The notes beneath the pieces were generated by a model. That model made no database searches and was not told the origin of the DNA. It saw nothing but the letters and a program-made list of their open reading frames with translations. Shown here in pieces: positions 1 through 13,119 of a stretch of DNA of 64,000 nt (position 1 is the first letter of the stretch; each line of letters starts with the position of its first letter). Origin of the DNA: Costus lasius (taxonomy: Eukaryota > Streptophyta > Magnoliopsida > Zingiberales > Costaceae). The translations under genes were made by a program, and so were the position numbers. The stretch spans positions 9,390,001-9,454,000 of the forward strand of contig CM050449.1 of the NCBI GenBank assembly GCA_027563935.2, written 5' to 3'.

Positions 1-1239
1 TTATTGATTGATTATTTCTAAACTTGTGATAGATCTTCAGTTTCCTAAATATATGTACAGTTTACAATTATTTATGTAAACTGGGGTAGAAAGATTTCAA
101 ACGTTCAGCACATCGTTGACAAGTAAATATATGTTTGTTTCCTTTTCAGCAAACCATAAATAATACAAAGATTTTGAAGAAGTCTGTCGGATATAGCAAG
201 TATTAAGTGTATACATGACTGCATTCAGATGTTATATATGTCTACATTTCTGGGTTCCTAGGATCCTAATGGTGATTAGAACCAAATTGAAGTTCCTACT
301 AACATGTATTGTAGGGTAAATCATTAGACGAAAAGAATTGAGATAAAAATGCAGATATCATCTTGATGGTGATATAGGGTTCACTTTCATAATACTTGTA
401 AGAGACATTTATGCCAACATATAATCTTCCATTTTTATCTCATTCATCTCAGCCTCTCATTCACTTTCTTACCTCTTTTCTTTTCTCAGCCCTTTCATTA
501 CTTCTGAAATTGAAGACAGTAGTGCTTCGATTTACTTCATTTTTACCTGAAACAAGAACATTTGCAGATCTACCAGAAATGTTAATATAACTGGAGAAAC
601 TTTACTATAAATGTTCATTCTCTACACTGATTCTGGTCAGAAACTTTATTACGTGCTGATTTTTGAACGGTTCTACTGCTTCATTGATTATGATGTGAAA
701 ACAAATATGTGTATCCCTGATTTTGAACTGTCTGTAGTTTCTAAATGAATCAAGCAAATTGAATTTATCCTGAGCTAGCTTGTCAAGCTTATTCTTCATT
801 GGATTTAGCTTCCTTGTCCATTATGAATACGTAGGCATGGGATTCAAAACAATTATACATTTCTCTATTCTTGGATAGTTCAAGGATGGGTGAATGAACA
901 TACAAGTTTATATGTAGGCATGGGATCCAAACAGCTTCTAACTTTTCCCAGCAAAACTTTCTGAACCAAAACTTTCTGAATCAGCTAAAGCTAAAAGTTC
1001 CAGTTGGGCCAAACAGAGCCTTTGTCTTCAACTTAGGAGTGATATCAAACACTTGGATAGGTAACGATTAGGGTATCTTTGCTTGTCCAGGCACCAGCTT
1101 CACTACATTCTAAAGGTATCATGCGAGCCCTCAACCCTTAGCTCCATCCTTATGGCTTCCCTCTCAATTGTCAATGCTGTCCATTTGCTGCAACACCTAG
1201 CATCCCATCCCTCCACCCAATTAAAACTTTGAAGCCCTC
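1..1239. other. AT-rich upstream DNA without a recognised gene
   Basis: No coding exon is recognisable on either strand. Short open frames, such as one on the minus strand at 605-799, have no domain or splice context. The stretch near 940-1020 ends in ccaaacagagcc, the complement of the ggctctgtttgg type of end often seen on plant hAT-like MITEs. I could not find a matching partner end, so no element is called. Confidence 0.5.
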
Positions 1240-1900
1240 TCATTCGAGATTTTTTTGTACTTTTCTTTCCTTAAATTCCCAATTAAATTCCCTGTGTGTT
1301 TCCCGTTCTCCTCTCATCTAGGGTTCGGCGGCCTCCTCCACCCCAAACTTCATCTGCTCCGTCCATTTTAAGCAGCCGTGGGGTAGTGTGGAATGCACCA
1401 AAACGCGGCAGCCGACAACACTTTTCGCCCGCATTGCTGCGACGACTCAAGTCTAGCCCACGCGAAAACCGCGGGTCGCGCCCGTGCACTCCCCAGCAGG
1501 CCCAGTTGCCCGGGCCCGACCCGTGATCGTGGGGGGGGGGGGGGGGGGGGGGGGGGGAGAGAAACTATAAAAAAAAAGTAGGCTTTCTCTTTCCGATCGC
1601 TTGCGATCCTGAATCCTCTGCTCCGCGCAAAGCATCACGCCTCAACCCTAATCGCCCGCCTAGCAAAGAAAGTCGCCACCGCGGCGAAAACTGACCTTGC
1701 TCTGATGAGTTTTAAAGCCCGATTATCACATCTGGTCGTTCCGACCGTCATCTCGCTTGGCCCTGACTTGGCCCTGACGCATTTGAAAACCTCGTCGACG
1801 CTTGCCGTTCCGTCAGCCGATCCGCTTTCGTAATAGCCTGTCTTATTTTCCATCTAGCAGTGTAGTTAGTACTGTATTCTATTTTCCATGGATCTTTTTA
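1240..1900 (+). promoter_or_regulatory. GC-rich promoter-like patch upstream of RPN5 copy A
   Basis: A GC- and CpG-rich patch stands out from AT-rich surroundings. It holds an uninterrupted run of 27 G (1531-1557), a TATA-like TATAAAAAAA starting at 1566, and then CT-rich sequence that could be a leader. It lies about 1.1 kb before the RPN5 copy A start codon, so it could be a promoter with an upstream non-coding exon. The bases just upstream of copy B do not look like this patch. The role is inferred from composition only. Confidence 0.35.
1531..1557 (+). repeat. Homopolymer run of 27 G
   Basis: Twenty-seven consecutive G residues are seen directly, just upstream of a TATA-like sequence. 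Such a run can form G-quadruplex structures on the + strand. Its length is easily mis-assembled. Confidence 0.9.
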
Positions 1901-4361
1901 TTGGAATACAATATAGTCTGTTTTCCATCTAGCAGAGTAGGGTTTGCTTCCTATCTAGCTGGGTAGATAGTGCTATACTCTCCGGTTGGTCCTTATTACT
2001 TCTGTGGATGTGAATATCTGTTTTCTCAGCTTCAGTTTATGTGCATTGCCTAATAATCTTTCGTTTACAGTTCTTGATCATCATATTTTTGTTTTGCATT
2101 GGTGGTTGTGAATATTCTAATTTCTGGTTTCTGATGCCAGTCATCTAGTATTAGGTGAATCAGATGCATTAGAGCTTTGACTGTTGTTAAGTACTTGTGT
2201 CCACCATAAACATTGTGAATGCCGATATTATTAAGAGCTTTAAGCAAATTCATATCCTAAGCTTGATCGAATACAAAAATTTGTGATCTTATTTTTATTA
2301 AGAGCTTTAAGCATTATGAATGCTGATATTATTAAGAGCTTTAAGCATTTTCATAACCTAAGCTTGATGAAATCCAGAAAATTGTGATTGAATTTTTATA
2401 TATATGTCAAATATAAACTTACCTTGTGATTATATGAGACAATTTATCATTTTATCTTACATATGTTTGTTTGTGATATTCTATTTATTTAACAAATGAT
2501 TTTAGTTATTATGTGTTTTTTTTCTTAATAATAATTTACAATGTTCTTCCGGCAGTAATCTACAGTGTTTGACAATAAACAGAACTGGTTCTTACTCTAC
2601 AACACAACACTTTTCCAACTTGCAACAACAGCAATTGCAGTGCACTCCCAAACAGAGTCAACATGGTGAGCTTCTCAGCTACTCAATCATCATCATCCCT
2701 TTCCTTGAAAATTGATTATTTTCTTTTTTTGTGTTTCATAAGCTTATTAACTGTCAATTCGTGTGTTTACTTGGATTTTATCTTGTATCTTTGGAATTGT
2801 GTTCTTGTTGTCATGACTCATGATCGCCTATTGATCTAGTCATGCTGTGAGAAATTATTGCAATATGCTTAAGAATTGTTTGCTTCTGGAACAAGTAGGA
2901 CTGGTTTCAGATCTATTCTTGTTTCTTCCATTTTTCTGTGATGTGTACAAAGATCTAACTTAGGGTGTGATTTATTGGGATCAAGGTATTAGAAAACACA
3001 ATTTTCTTGATAAAATTCACCAAGCTGGGGCTCATCTTACTTCCTTTCAACCTGTTCTTTATAAGGTTTCTCATCTAAAAATTTTTCAATGCAGGAAGAT
3101 AATCTAGATGCTGCAATTGAGTCTCTATTAAATGTGGAGAAGCAAATGAGGCTTGCTGGTGATGTGGCTGGAACGAAGAAAGCTGTTATTGAAATCGTGG
3201 AACTTTGCTACAAAGCAGGCGCATGGAAGACACTGAATGATCAAATTGTTCTTCTCTCAAAACGACGGAGGGCAACTTAAGCAAGTAAAATTCTTGAAGT
3301 TCATAAATCCACTTATGCTATGATATCAAATCCCTCGATTATGCAGTGTGAACTTATCATCCTAGAGTCTGCATTTTTTGTTAGATATAATTCTAAGCAT
3401 GGCTTACAATGGACTTAGATTGATTGTTGGATTTTTTTTTATTTCACACTTTAATTATTTATGCTTCAGCTACCTGGTTTTCGAGTCCTTATAGAATGAG
3501 GTTTTTTCAAAAAATTTGGAGATAACCCCAGTATAACCCTCATGCTCAGAATTTTTTTTGTGATGGCTATATACACTGATAATATTAGGCTTCTATAAGA
3601 TTAAATTCTACAAAATAGCAAAACAAAGGGTCATCACGTTGTTGGAATTATTTACTAATGAGCATTAACAATTTGGTTCATCCAAAATCTATATGAAGGG
3701 TGTGTTTTTCGCAAAAATATCATGTTTGGTGTGATCAAACATTGTATTATTCCAGAAACTTTTTGGTGGTTGAGGAACCATTTTAAATCCTATGATCTCT
3801 TATTTGCATGTGTAAGGGAAACTCCATATACAAGATGCACCAGAGAGTGAAAGCTGAAATTAGTTTCTTTTTGAACCTTTCTTTGTAACAAAGAAAACGT
3901 GAACATTGTCTGACTTGGGTGATTTTGTTCTTGGTTATTATAGGTTGCTAACTTCTTCCTTACACTTTTTTTTCTTTCAAAAACTTGTAATCTTCTAGAA
4001 CGTGTATCCCAAATAACAAATGCATGATTTGTGTAAATTAGATGATGAAAACTACTTTTGCTAACATTCATTGGTTTGATCAATACATGGGCCCTTTCCT
4101 AACAAGTAACAGCATCCTATTTAGAATTTCCTGACCTCATTGTGCCACATTGTCAGTACGATATATGCATTAAAAAAGGAACTTGCAAACAAATTGAAGT
4201 AGCCTCATCTTTCCCACATGAAGTGACACATACACTGACTCATCTGATAGGATTGATCGCTTTGGCAACTTGTTGGATCTAAATTCAATAGAGTTGTCAC
4301 AGGTTGCTAGAAGTCCAAGGTGCCACATGCGCTAGCAACCATAGAACTCACATGTCATTAA

Positions 4362-5166
4362 CACTCTGTTTACTAGAGTGGATGGAAAGTTAGAGGGGAA
4401 GGATTAATAAATGGAAGGGAAAAAGAGAGGGAAGGGAATATCAGATCACATGACCTTCACGGTCCGTGAACGGGGAAGGGAAGAGAGCTGGCCGAAGGAG
4501 AGGAGAAGGTGACATCGGTGGCTGCAAGCGGACGAGGCGGCGGTTGCCTCGAGCGGACGAGGACAAGCAGTGAGCGGCTAGAGAGCTGGCCAAAGGAGAG
4601 GAGAAGCTGGCGTCGGCGACTGCGAGCGAACAAGGACTAGCGGGTGAGCTAGCCGAAGGAGAGGAGAAGGTGGCGTCGGCAGCTGCGAGTGGGCGAGGCT
4701 GAGCAGCTGGAGAGCTGGCCAAAGGAGAGGAGAAGGTGGCGTCGGCGGCTGCGAGAGGACAAGGACGAGAGGGCGAGGCTGAGCGGCTGGAGAGCTGGCT
4801 GAAGGAGAGGAGAAAGTGGCGTCGGCAGCTGCGAGCGAACGAGGCTGAGCGGCTGCGAGTGGGGACGAGTAGTGAGTGGCTAGAGAGCTGGCCGAAGGAG
4901 AGGAGAAGATGGCGTCAGTGGTTGCGAGTGGATGAGGACGAGCGGGCGAGGCTGAGCAGCTGTGAGCGGGTGAGGCTGAGCGGCTGATGCGAGCGGACAT
5001 ATGTGTTGAGTGTTTTCCGCTCGATTTGGGTGGAACCCAAAATAGCGGATTTCGGCAAATTTTTCCTTCGTCAAATCCGTTGATGTGTTTTCATCTGTTG
5101 TAGTAAACGAGGGATTTCTGATTTTCCATCCTTTCCTTCCCTCTTTTCTCTCTAGTAAACAAGGTG
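4362..5166. mobile_element. Non-autonomous DNA transposon carrying a minisatellite, in RPN5A intron 2
   Basis: The 805-bp insert has inverted ends sharing TGTTTACTAGAG (left 4367-4378; right end reads ctctagtaaaca at 5151-5162) and further purine-rich similarity inward. It is flanked by TAA on both sides (4359-4361 and 5167-5169). The matching intron of RPN5 copy B lacks it (near 18910). A 3-bp TAA duplication fits the PIF/Harbinger group, but the family is uncertain and no transposase is present. The interior (about 4480-4990) is a GC-rich array of roughly 60-100 bp units. Confidence 0.75.
4480..4990 (+). repeat. Diverged minisatellite array inside the intron 2 transposon
   Basis: About six units recur, each with a core close to gagctggccgaaggagagg followed by a GCGTCGGC-type stretch and a gcgagcgg-type tail. 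Unit lengths vary. The array has no stop codons in several frames on both strands, which explains the overlapping open frames here. None looks like a real protein. Confidence 0.85.
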
Positions 5167-8100
5167 TAAAGGTATGAATAATCTTGAACTCTCAAAGTTG
5201 AATTGTCTATTGACCTAAGGTGGAAAGTTGCGGAAAAACTGATATAGGTTTGCCAATCATGTGAGGCAAATACATGATCTCACAATGAGCAATTTTCCAT
5301 TGGTGGATGTAACTAATTCCTATTCAATAATCTAGAAAACTAACATTAACTTTTTGCACTCGCCTCACTTACCAGAGTGTGCTACATCTACTCCAAGTTC
5401 TCTTACACATTGTGCAATCCAAGGGCACACTAGAAATGTATAAAAGGATGGATGGTTCTATAGAAAGTTTCTTGGTGGTTGTGGAAGCCATTTATATGTT
5501 GGTTATGGTACCAATATAAACCCTATGCTCACATCTCTCCACAGAAGAGTGAGGATTCCCTCATAGATGATCAAGAGGGTGAAATCAGAAAAATCTTTCC
5601 CACTTAAATCTTATCAACTGAAGAAAAATTGGTCTCTGAACTTGTTACAACAATATCCTTTAACAAAGATTTGACCTATTATGACAAATTGTTTTCTTAC
5701 TGTGAAATATCATTCTTTGCCATTGATGTTCTGTACGGTTAATCTCTTTTCCAGCACCCATGATAGTCATGTTGGTAATCACTGTGGTCATCTCTTTTGT
5801 TTACACTTACACAGTGCATCATCAATGAAACCTGTGCAGAAAAGGACACTTTTGTGTACCAAAGTTGCTAATAAAAAGGTTGCCCTTTTAAGAGGAGTCA
5901 GGTCATAAAGGCGCAAAACTTGATAGTTAAACAGTTTATTTTTTCATTGATTATGAAATAAAGATAGCATGTAACTTGTGTGCTGCAGACCATAACATTC
6001 ACAATATGACAATAAAAAAATGCTAAGTTGCAAACAACTCACCATGTAAGAATAATCTATTTTTACACTTCATTCACTTTATTGGATTGGTTTAAGTAAA
6101 ACTATCTTAGTGTTTTTTCCCATTTCAATTGCCTTATCCAACTTCATCCTCATTTGGTTTAAATATGCAAACATTTTGGCTTCTTTCATAGAAGATTCAA
6201 TTTTTCTACAATCTGAGATGGATGAAAAGACATCTAAAGTTGGGTTATTGTTGGAAAGAAACCAACAACAATAATTCTTAGATCTTTCATTGTTCACTTT
6301 ATCCATATGAATCCCTTGCATTGTCAAAAACTGTAATGGAAATTGGTTTTCTGGCTCGCACACCAATTGTTCTTGAATTGTTAATATCTATCTTGTACAA
6401 ATTAAGGTAACAAGACATGCTGATAAATAGAAGGAAATAGGGCTTGGATGATCCATTGAGGGTGGATCAACAGGAAATGAGATTGAGTATGAATGGTAAA
6501 GGGCCTACATGTTTTTGTAGTTTTGGTAGATTTTTTGGGCTGCTGATTATCTGCAATGACGATTAGGAAAGCCATAGTGAAAGACATAAAACTTACTAGG
6601 TTGTTTTTCCTGGCAACCCTTATGTGAACTAGTTATACCCTGTGAATGGCATTCTAGAGATTTGGCATTTATCTTTTTATTGTTTCTAGGAAAATCTTTT
6701 CAATGTACTTGATTTGATAAGTTTTACATAGTAGAAAAGTAATGTTGTGGGCAGATAAACTGATGTTCGAGGAAAGCTAAGTTTTGAAATCTAAGGTGTA
6801 GGCTTCAAGATCGAGTTTCCCCTAGTTGAAAATAATACATTCAATTGTATTATTACAGGCATAAACATTTATTGTGCAAATGCCAAACTAGAAAAAGACA
6901 GCACATATTCTTGGAATACTTAACTTTAGGATGTGGTTTATATTATGTTCAATATAGCTTGGAGAATAAACTACAAAATGCAACAAGAAAGAACATACAG
7001 ATCATATTTAGCAGGATAGGAATGTGCTGGATCTATTTTTACCATCACAGCATCACCATCACTGTACCCTAAAATTCTCCTAAAGCTAGCAATATAATTA
7101 TAATGGAACAAACTTCTTCTTGATGCTTCATTGGGCTAATCCGAGCCCTAATGATCATTCAATAATTCAACCAGGTTACGGCCCTATTCGGCTATGGACT
7201 AGTGCTATGTATATATATTATAAAAAAAATTCAAAACTGACCGATACTGATGGTACTGGTACCAACTGGTAAGACTGATATTTTAAAACTAAGTTCAACC
7301 TGGTACTAGTAAGACTAGTATCTTAAACCTTGAGTTCAACTAGTGCAACTTCTGTTTAGAGATTGATCCTAACGGCTGAACTATATTATTCATTGCACTT
7401 GTATATGGTTTAAACTATGGTCTGAAAACTTGCTGAGTGTCTTAAACTTTGTCTCCTTGAATTTGGTGAATTGTAATATTATGCTCAATTTGTGGACTTT
7501 TACTACTAACGTGTGGTGAGTGATTTCATGGGAACAGATGAATGGAATGAGATTTCAAGAATGATTTTCTTTTTTATTCATGGGTTTTCTTGGTTTGTGA
7601 CTACGATACCTTATCTACGATGTTTAGCTGAGAATATGTAGGAGAAAGTAGAGAGGAAATAATAAATTCTTGATGGTTCAATGGATTCATATTGTTGGTT
7701 TTCTTTTTCCAAAGTGTATTAGACTATATTTCTGGCCTTCAGTCATTTAAGCCTTGTTTTAGCGTATTTTTCTTATATCATTTCTATTCAATACAGGCTG
7801 TAACTGCCATGGTGCAGAAAGCAATGCAATACATTGATGAGGCACCTGATCTTGAAACACGTATAGAGTTAATCAAGACTCTGAACAATGTTTCGGCTGG
7901 AAAGGTAAATAATTCATGCTGGAGTTCAAGGCTACTATGCTCCTTTATTGAATATGTGATATTTGGTAAAGTTCTCAGAAACTAGTTTCTGAATCATTTT
8001 ACAGATATATGTGGAGATAGAGAGGGCACGTTTGATCAAAAGACTTGCAAAGATTAAAGAAGAGCAGGGCCATATCGCTGAGGCTGCCGATTTGATGCAA

Positions 8101-11100
8101 GAGATTGCTGTAAGTTGATAGATAATTTGAAATCCCAAATATTATCAGCAATTTTGTAACCCAATTTGTGGTTTCTTTGTGACCATTACTTGGAATATCC
8201 TTTTAAATTATTTTCATTTTGTTAATACCATTTTGATGCTGTTATTTTCAGGTGGAGACTTATGGAGCAATGGCCAAAACAGAAAAAATTGCTTTCATTC
8301 TTGAACAAGTACACCATGATAACTGTTCATATAATTAGTTTCAGATTTATTTCATAAGTTGCAATTTTATAACTTCTGTAAATAACAATTGCAGGTGCGC
8401 TTGTGTCTAGACCGTCAGGATTATGTGCGGGCACAAATTTTGTCGAGAAAAATTAGTCCACGTGTATTTGATGCAGATGCTTCAAAAGAAAAGAAGAAAC
8501 CAAAGGAAGGTGACAATATTGTGGAAGATGCTCCTGCAGATACCCCATCGCTGTTGGAGCTTAAGCGCATATATTATGAGCTAATGATACGGTAATTTCA
8601 TTTATTTGTTAAATTCATTGATGTGAACATTTAATTATTTTTGGATATCCAATTGTCTGGTTGTTGGATATTGTGTTCTCATATGCATAAATACAGAAAT
8701 TCAATTGTGTCAACTGGTGAAAACACATTGTTTGTTGATATCCATTATAAAACATGACCTATTTTTAGTTCGTGTAAAAACTTATCCAATATATTTAGAA
8801 TCATTTGAAACTAGTATTTATAATACAATAAGTGCTTCTGTCAGCATTTTAAATCAAAATTAGTTTTGCACATGGTAGAATAAATGTCCATTTAGCGTCA
8901 TATGAGCATTTCCTTGACTGACCTAAAGGTTGTATATGAATGCTAATATTTATGATATGCATAATATGAAATTCATGTAAAGAAAGAGCAGTCTCTAGTA
9001 TGTATATGAAAATGCATAACAAGGTTCAGGACATCATCAATGTGCCTTCTTTGACTAACATATGTAAATGCATATCCGTATATTACATTTGCATATGATA
9101 TAAAAATATATCTACAGTCCGCTCGGTGGAATCATATTTCAATCTTTATTGGGAGTACGGGTGAAATGTATTGATCAAGCATGTTACTAGTACTGGTACA
9201 CTAGTATCCTTACATTAGTGTCGTCCGGATCACTGGATGCATAGTTTAGGCACGGAGGTTTGAAATCTTCGTTTACTGTTTATTTGCAGGTTTAAGGTGG
9301 TCCTTGTTCAGATTAATTTAATTTTTCTCAAATATTTGTAATGGTTTATCATATTGCTCTATCACTAGGAGATTCACGTCTCTTGCTCTAAGCTGTGGTC
9401 CTTTTGTTCACTTGTTCTTGTTTTATTTGTATTTGTCTATATTTAATTTGTTATTTTAGCTCGAGCTTAGTTGCATACTGTGAGTTGTCTTTTCAACCTT
9501 AAATCTTTTCCTATGTCAGTTTGACCAAATAGGATACTTGACATCGAAGATTGAGAATTCTCATCTTTGCTACTACCATGTTTTCTTTGGAATTTTGCTT
9601 CATCAGAAAGCTAAAAATCTGCTCTAGATGACATTTGCATCCTGGTCTGGTCTGGTTAATTGTTTTTGGAGCACAGATTATGAAACTTTGCACTGGAAAT
9701 GAGATGCATTCATTAGTTTGCTTGAAAATTCATCTTACTTATCTCTGTTGCTGTTAGCAGTTAATAACTAATATTATGCTTTTGCCTTGTCTTCTGATTC
9801 AGCTACCATTCTCATAACAATGATTATCTTGAAATTTGCCGGAGTTACAAGTCAATATATGACATTCCATCTGTAAAAGAGGACCCAACACACTGGATTC
9901 CGGTAACTTTTATTTTGACTTTGTTAATTAATGAATCAGACATATTCTTATAGCTATTCTTTTTTAGGTGCTAAGAAAAATCTGCTGGTACCTGGTATTA
10001 TCACCTCATGACCCTTTGCAATCAAGTCTTCTCAACTCAACTCTAGAAGATAAAAATATGTCTGAAGTTCCTAATTTCCGGTAGGAATCACATTTTGATG
10101 TTTTTCCTTTGGTTCAGTGATTTTAATTTTGCTCTATATTGGACTGTAAACCTAGTGCATACTAGTCCTAGTCCGATCATGAACCTGCACATGGACCCCA
10201 TAAATACCATCTTGCAGAAAATATTAAAAAAAGTAATTATAAGCCTAGGTGTACTGTGTGTCAATATTGTTCTGATATGAGCTAATCACAGTGCACTAAC
10301 TTAGGACCGGTACTTTGTTCATTGGTTAATCTGAGCTACTCAAAACTTGTTTACTTTTTGTTTTTTGGGTACTAGGTTGTTGTTGAAGCAACTTGTTACT
10401 ATGGAGGTTATTCATTGGGCAAGTCTTTGGGAGATGTACAAGAATGACTTTCTAAACGAGAAAAATCTTCTTGGAGGATCTTTGGTCCCCAAGGCAGCTG
10501 AAGATTTGAAACTGCGGATCATTGAACATGTTACTATACTAAACTTTAATGTTTATATTATGCATATTTGTTATTTTATGCTTCTAACAATTCTTTTTTT
10601 TTTTCATATTCTCAGAATATATTAGTTGTCTCGAAGTATTATTCAAGGATTAGTCTAAAACGGCTCTCTGATTTACTATGCCTTAGTTTACAGGTTTGAT
10701 TTTTGTTCCTCTGCAAAACATATTTTTCATGTATTCTTGTTATATCGCTTCTTTTTTATGTTCACTTGTTGGTAATCTGATTACATAATCATGATACAGT
10801 AGTTTCAGCCATGTTTCTATTTTGTCCTTGTTGACTAGGAGTTTCCTGGCCCTTCTATGCTTCCTTAATGGTGTTAACTTAATTCACTATGAGGACTTGT
10901 ATAGTTCGAATGGATGTCTTTATAATGAGAAAATATCATTTTCTGTGTTATCCGTAATAGTCTCTACATTTCCATTTGGTGAATTGTTGCTATGCAGATA
11001 ATATTTTTTAAAATTTGTATGTATTTTAACGTATACCTTTATTTACCACTGGCTAAGGATGGGGAAAAACCATTAGTAGTGGTTCTTATTTATCAAACTG

Positions 11101-11920
11101 TTCTTGGAAAAGATTGTTTTTTTTTTAAAAAAAATCTTTCAGAACTATAGGCATAATAAGCTAGGGAATACAGTACTTAGAGGAAACGAGTATTTTTGGT
11201 TCCTATGTTCTTCAATTATTCTTTTGTGCTCGTCTAAGTTCATAATGCACAATCAATTAGCTAGTAGGTGAGGCATGGTTATTGGGAAACCTTTCTTAAA
11301 TTTCTATGGTGTTACACGGACTCATCCGAGTAGGTACTTGGGCTACAATTTCCTTCTAATGTTCATGGGGATTTCATGTATTCTGTTATTTTTCTACTTG
11401 CAGTTGCCAAATATATCTGTATATTGTTTGCCAAAGCAATGTCTCACCCTTATGTTTTAAAATACCAGTTCATATTGGTTTAACTGATTGGACTGGACCG
11501 GTAGATACTACTAGACCTATCATACCGACATATGATTGAACTGTTTGAAGATTATCTTGGGCTTGAATTTGAATTGTTTGACCCTTCAGTTCAATTCTAT
11601 ATCCTGAAAACCTGCAAAAAAATTGAAAGTATTCAGTTTATGATGTGTTACATTTTATATTTGAATAAAAGTAGGCCTAAATCTAAGGAAACCCATAACT
11701 TTAGTTATTTGATATCTTACCTTATGAAGTTAAATAACAAAAATCTTAAAGAGCCTATCTCGGGCTTGACTTTGAACTGAATCCACCCTCTAATTCAAGC
11801 TTACATCCCACATGTTTTGAAAACTCATAAATATGAAATTATTCAGCTTTCTACTGGTCCAGTAGTGATATAGGCATATAATACAATATTCTATGTACTG
11901 GTGCTTAGTGGTATACTGAG

Positions 11921-13119
11921 TGTCAGACCCCGGTTCAGCCGGTCCGGCCCAAAACCCATTGGGCCAAAAGGAGGCCCAAGCCCAAGCGGTGAACAGAGAA
12001 GTGGAGCCCGTCCGCAAAGCAAGATTGGCTGGTCAACGCTAAAATCGGAAGGCGAGTTTGACCACGCGACATCGTCTTCATCCCCGACCTTCTCAGGCGA
12101 ACTCGACGCGTCCGGGCGACAAGGGAGGCGAGCCGCGTCTTCACCCGGAAAATTGGACGCGGGCAGCCTCAAAACGGGAAGGCGAAGGAGCGGACGCGCG
12201 GAAGTTTCGGGAGCGGAAGACGTGGATCGAGCGGAAGAAGCAGGCGGCGCCTCTTCCTTAAAAGGGGGATCAGCATCTTCATCCAGAAGAGGGGACTACC
12301 GGCGGGCGTCTTCCACCATTCCAGCAAGCTTTGGGAAAGCTTGGAAGCGACGACGAGTGATCAGGGGATCCATCGAGTGATTGTAACCGGAACCGGGGGT
12401 TTCGGCGAGGGACGAGGGCGCCGACGACGGGGGTTGTCGGAGTGAGGAAAGAAGACTGTAGCGTTCTTTTGGGTAAATAAAGCTTGATTTCTTCTTCTCC
12501 GTCCATCCTTCTTCTGCTTTGGAGATCGGGCGTCGTTCTTTGACGACGGCATACGGCTTCCGGCGACTGTCCCCGGGTCAGCGACGAGAGGGCAGAGGCA
12601 AGGCGCAGGCGGCACACTCTTCTTCCCTGGCGACGGGGGTGAACGCGAGCGCGGTGCGCATTTGCGTAGGCGTGAAGAAGACGAGAGTGTTCCGATTTTG
12701 ACCGATCAAAATCGGAACACCAATTGCAGACGATGATTTCGTTTCGGCGACTGACGCGATCGTGACGTTAGCAAAGCCGAATTCTGATTTCGCGGTTTTT
12801 GGCGGCTGACATAGAGTCTGACGTCAGCAATCCGGGATTTGATTTCGAGCGGCGTGGCGAACGGAAATCGGGCGTTGACGAGTTGACTGGTCAAGTTAAT
12901 ATTGACCAGAGAGGTAATTTTAATTAGGGTTTGATTTTCCTAATTAGGGTTAGGGTTTCTTCGTGCAAATTGTAATTTGGGGATTCAAATTATTCGGGGA
13001 GGTAGGGTTTCAAATTTTGGGTCAGAAACCTTAGGAAGTTCGCGTTCCGGTGTTCCGCCGGACAACCCTGAGACAACGGATAAGCACCAGTTCAGGGCTG
13101 ATCCGACCGGGGCGTGACA
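11921..13119 (+). mobile_element. Solo LTR in RPN5A intron 10
   Basis: The 1,199-bp LTR begins TGTCAGACC and ends GGGGCGTGACA. It is flanked by a perfect 5-bp target duplication, CTGAG (11916-11920 and 13120-13124). A TATA-like TTAAAAGG (about 12258) and a poly(A) signal AATAAA (12476-12481) mark the likely U3/R layout. No internal region is left, as expected after LTR-LTR recombination. Copy B lacks it. It lies in the same orientation as the host gene. Its start and end resemble the other LTRs of this window. Confidence 0.93.

Noticed and set aside
4441..5074. Overlapping open frames on both strands (up to 140 codons) in RPN5A intron 2
   Set aside because: They come from a GC-rich tandem repeat that lacks stops in several frames; no domain and no splice context.
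6079..6366. Minus-strand open frame of 95 codons in RPN5A intron 2
   Set aside because: The matching stretch in copy B (about 19640-19930) does not keep the frame, and no domain is recognisable.
11901..12617. Several open frames of 70-160 codons
   Set aside because: They overlap on both strands within the solo LTR and reflect GC-rich composition.
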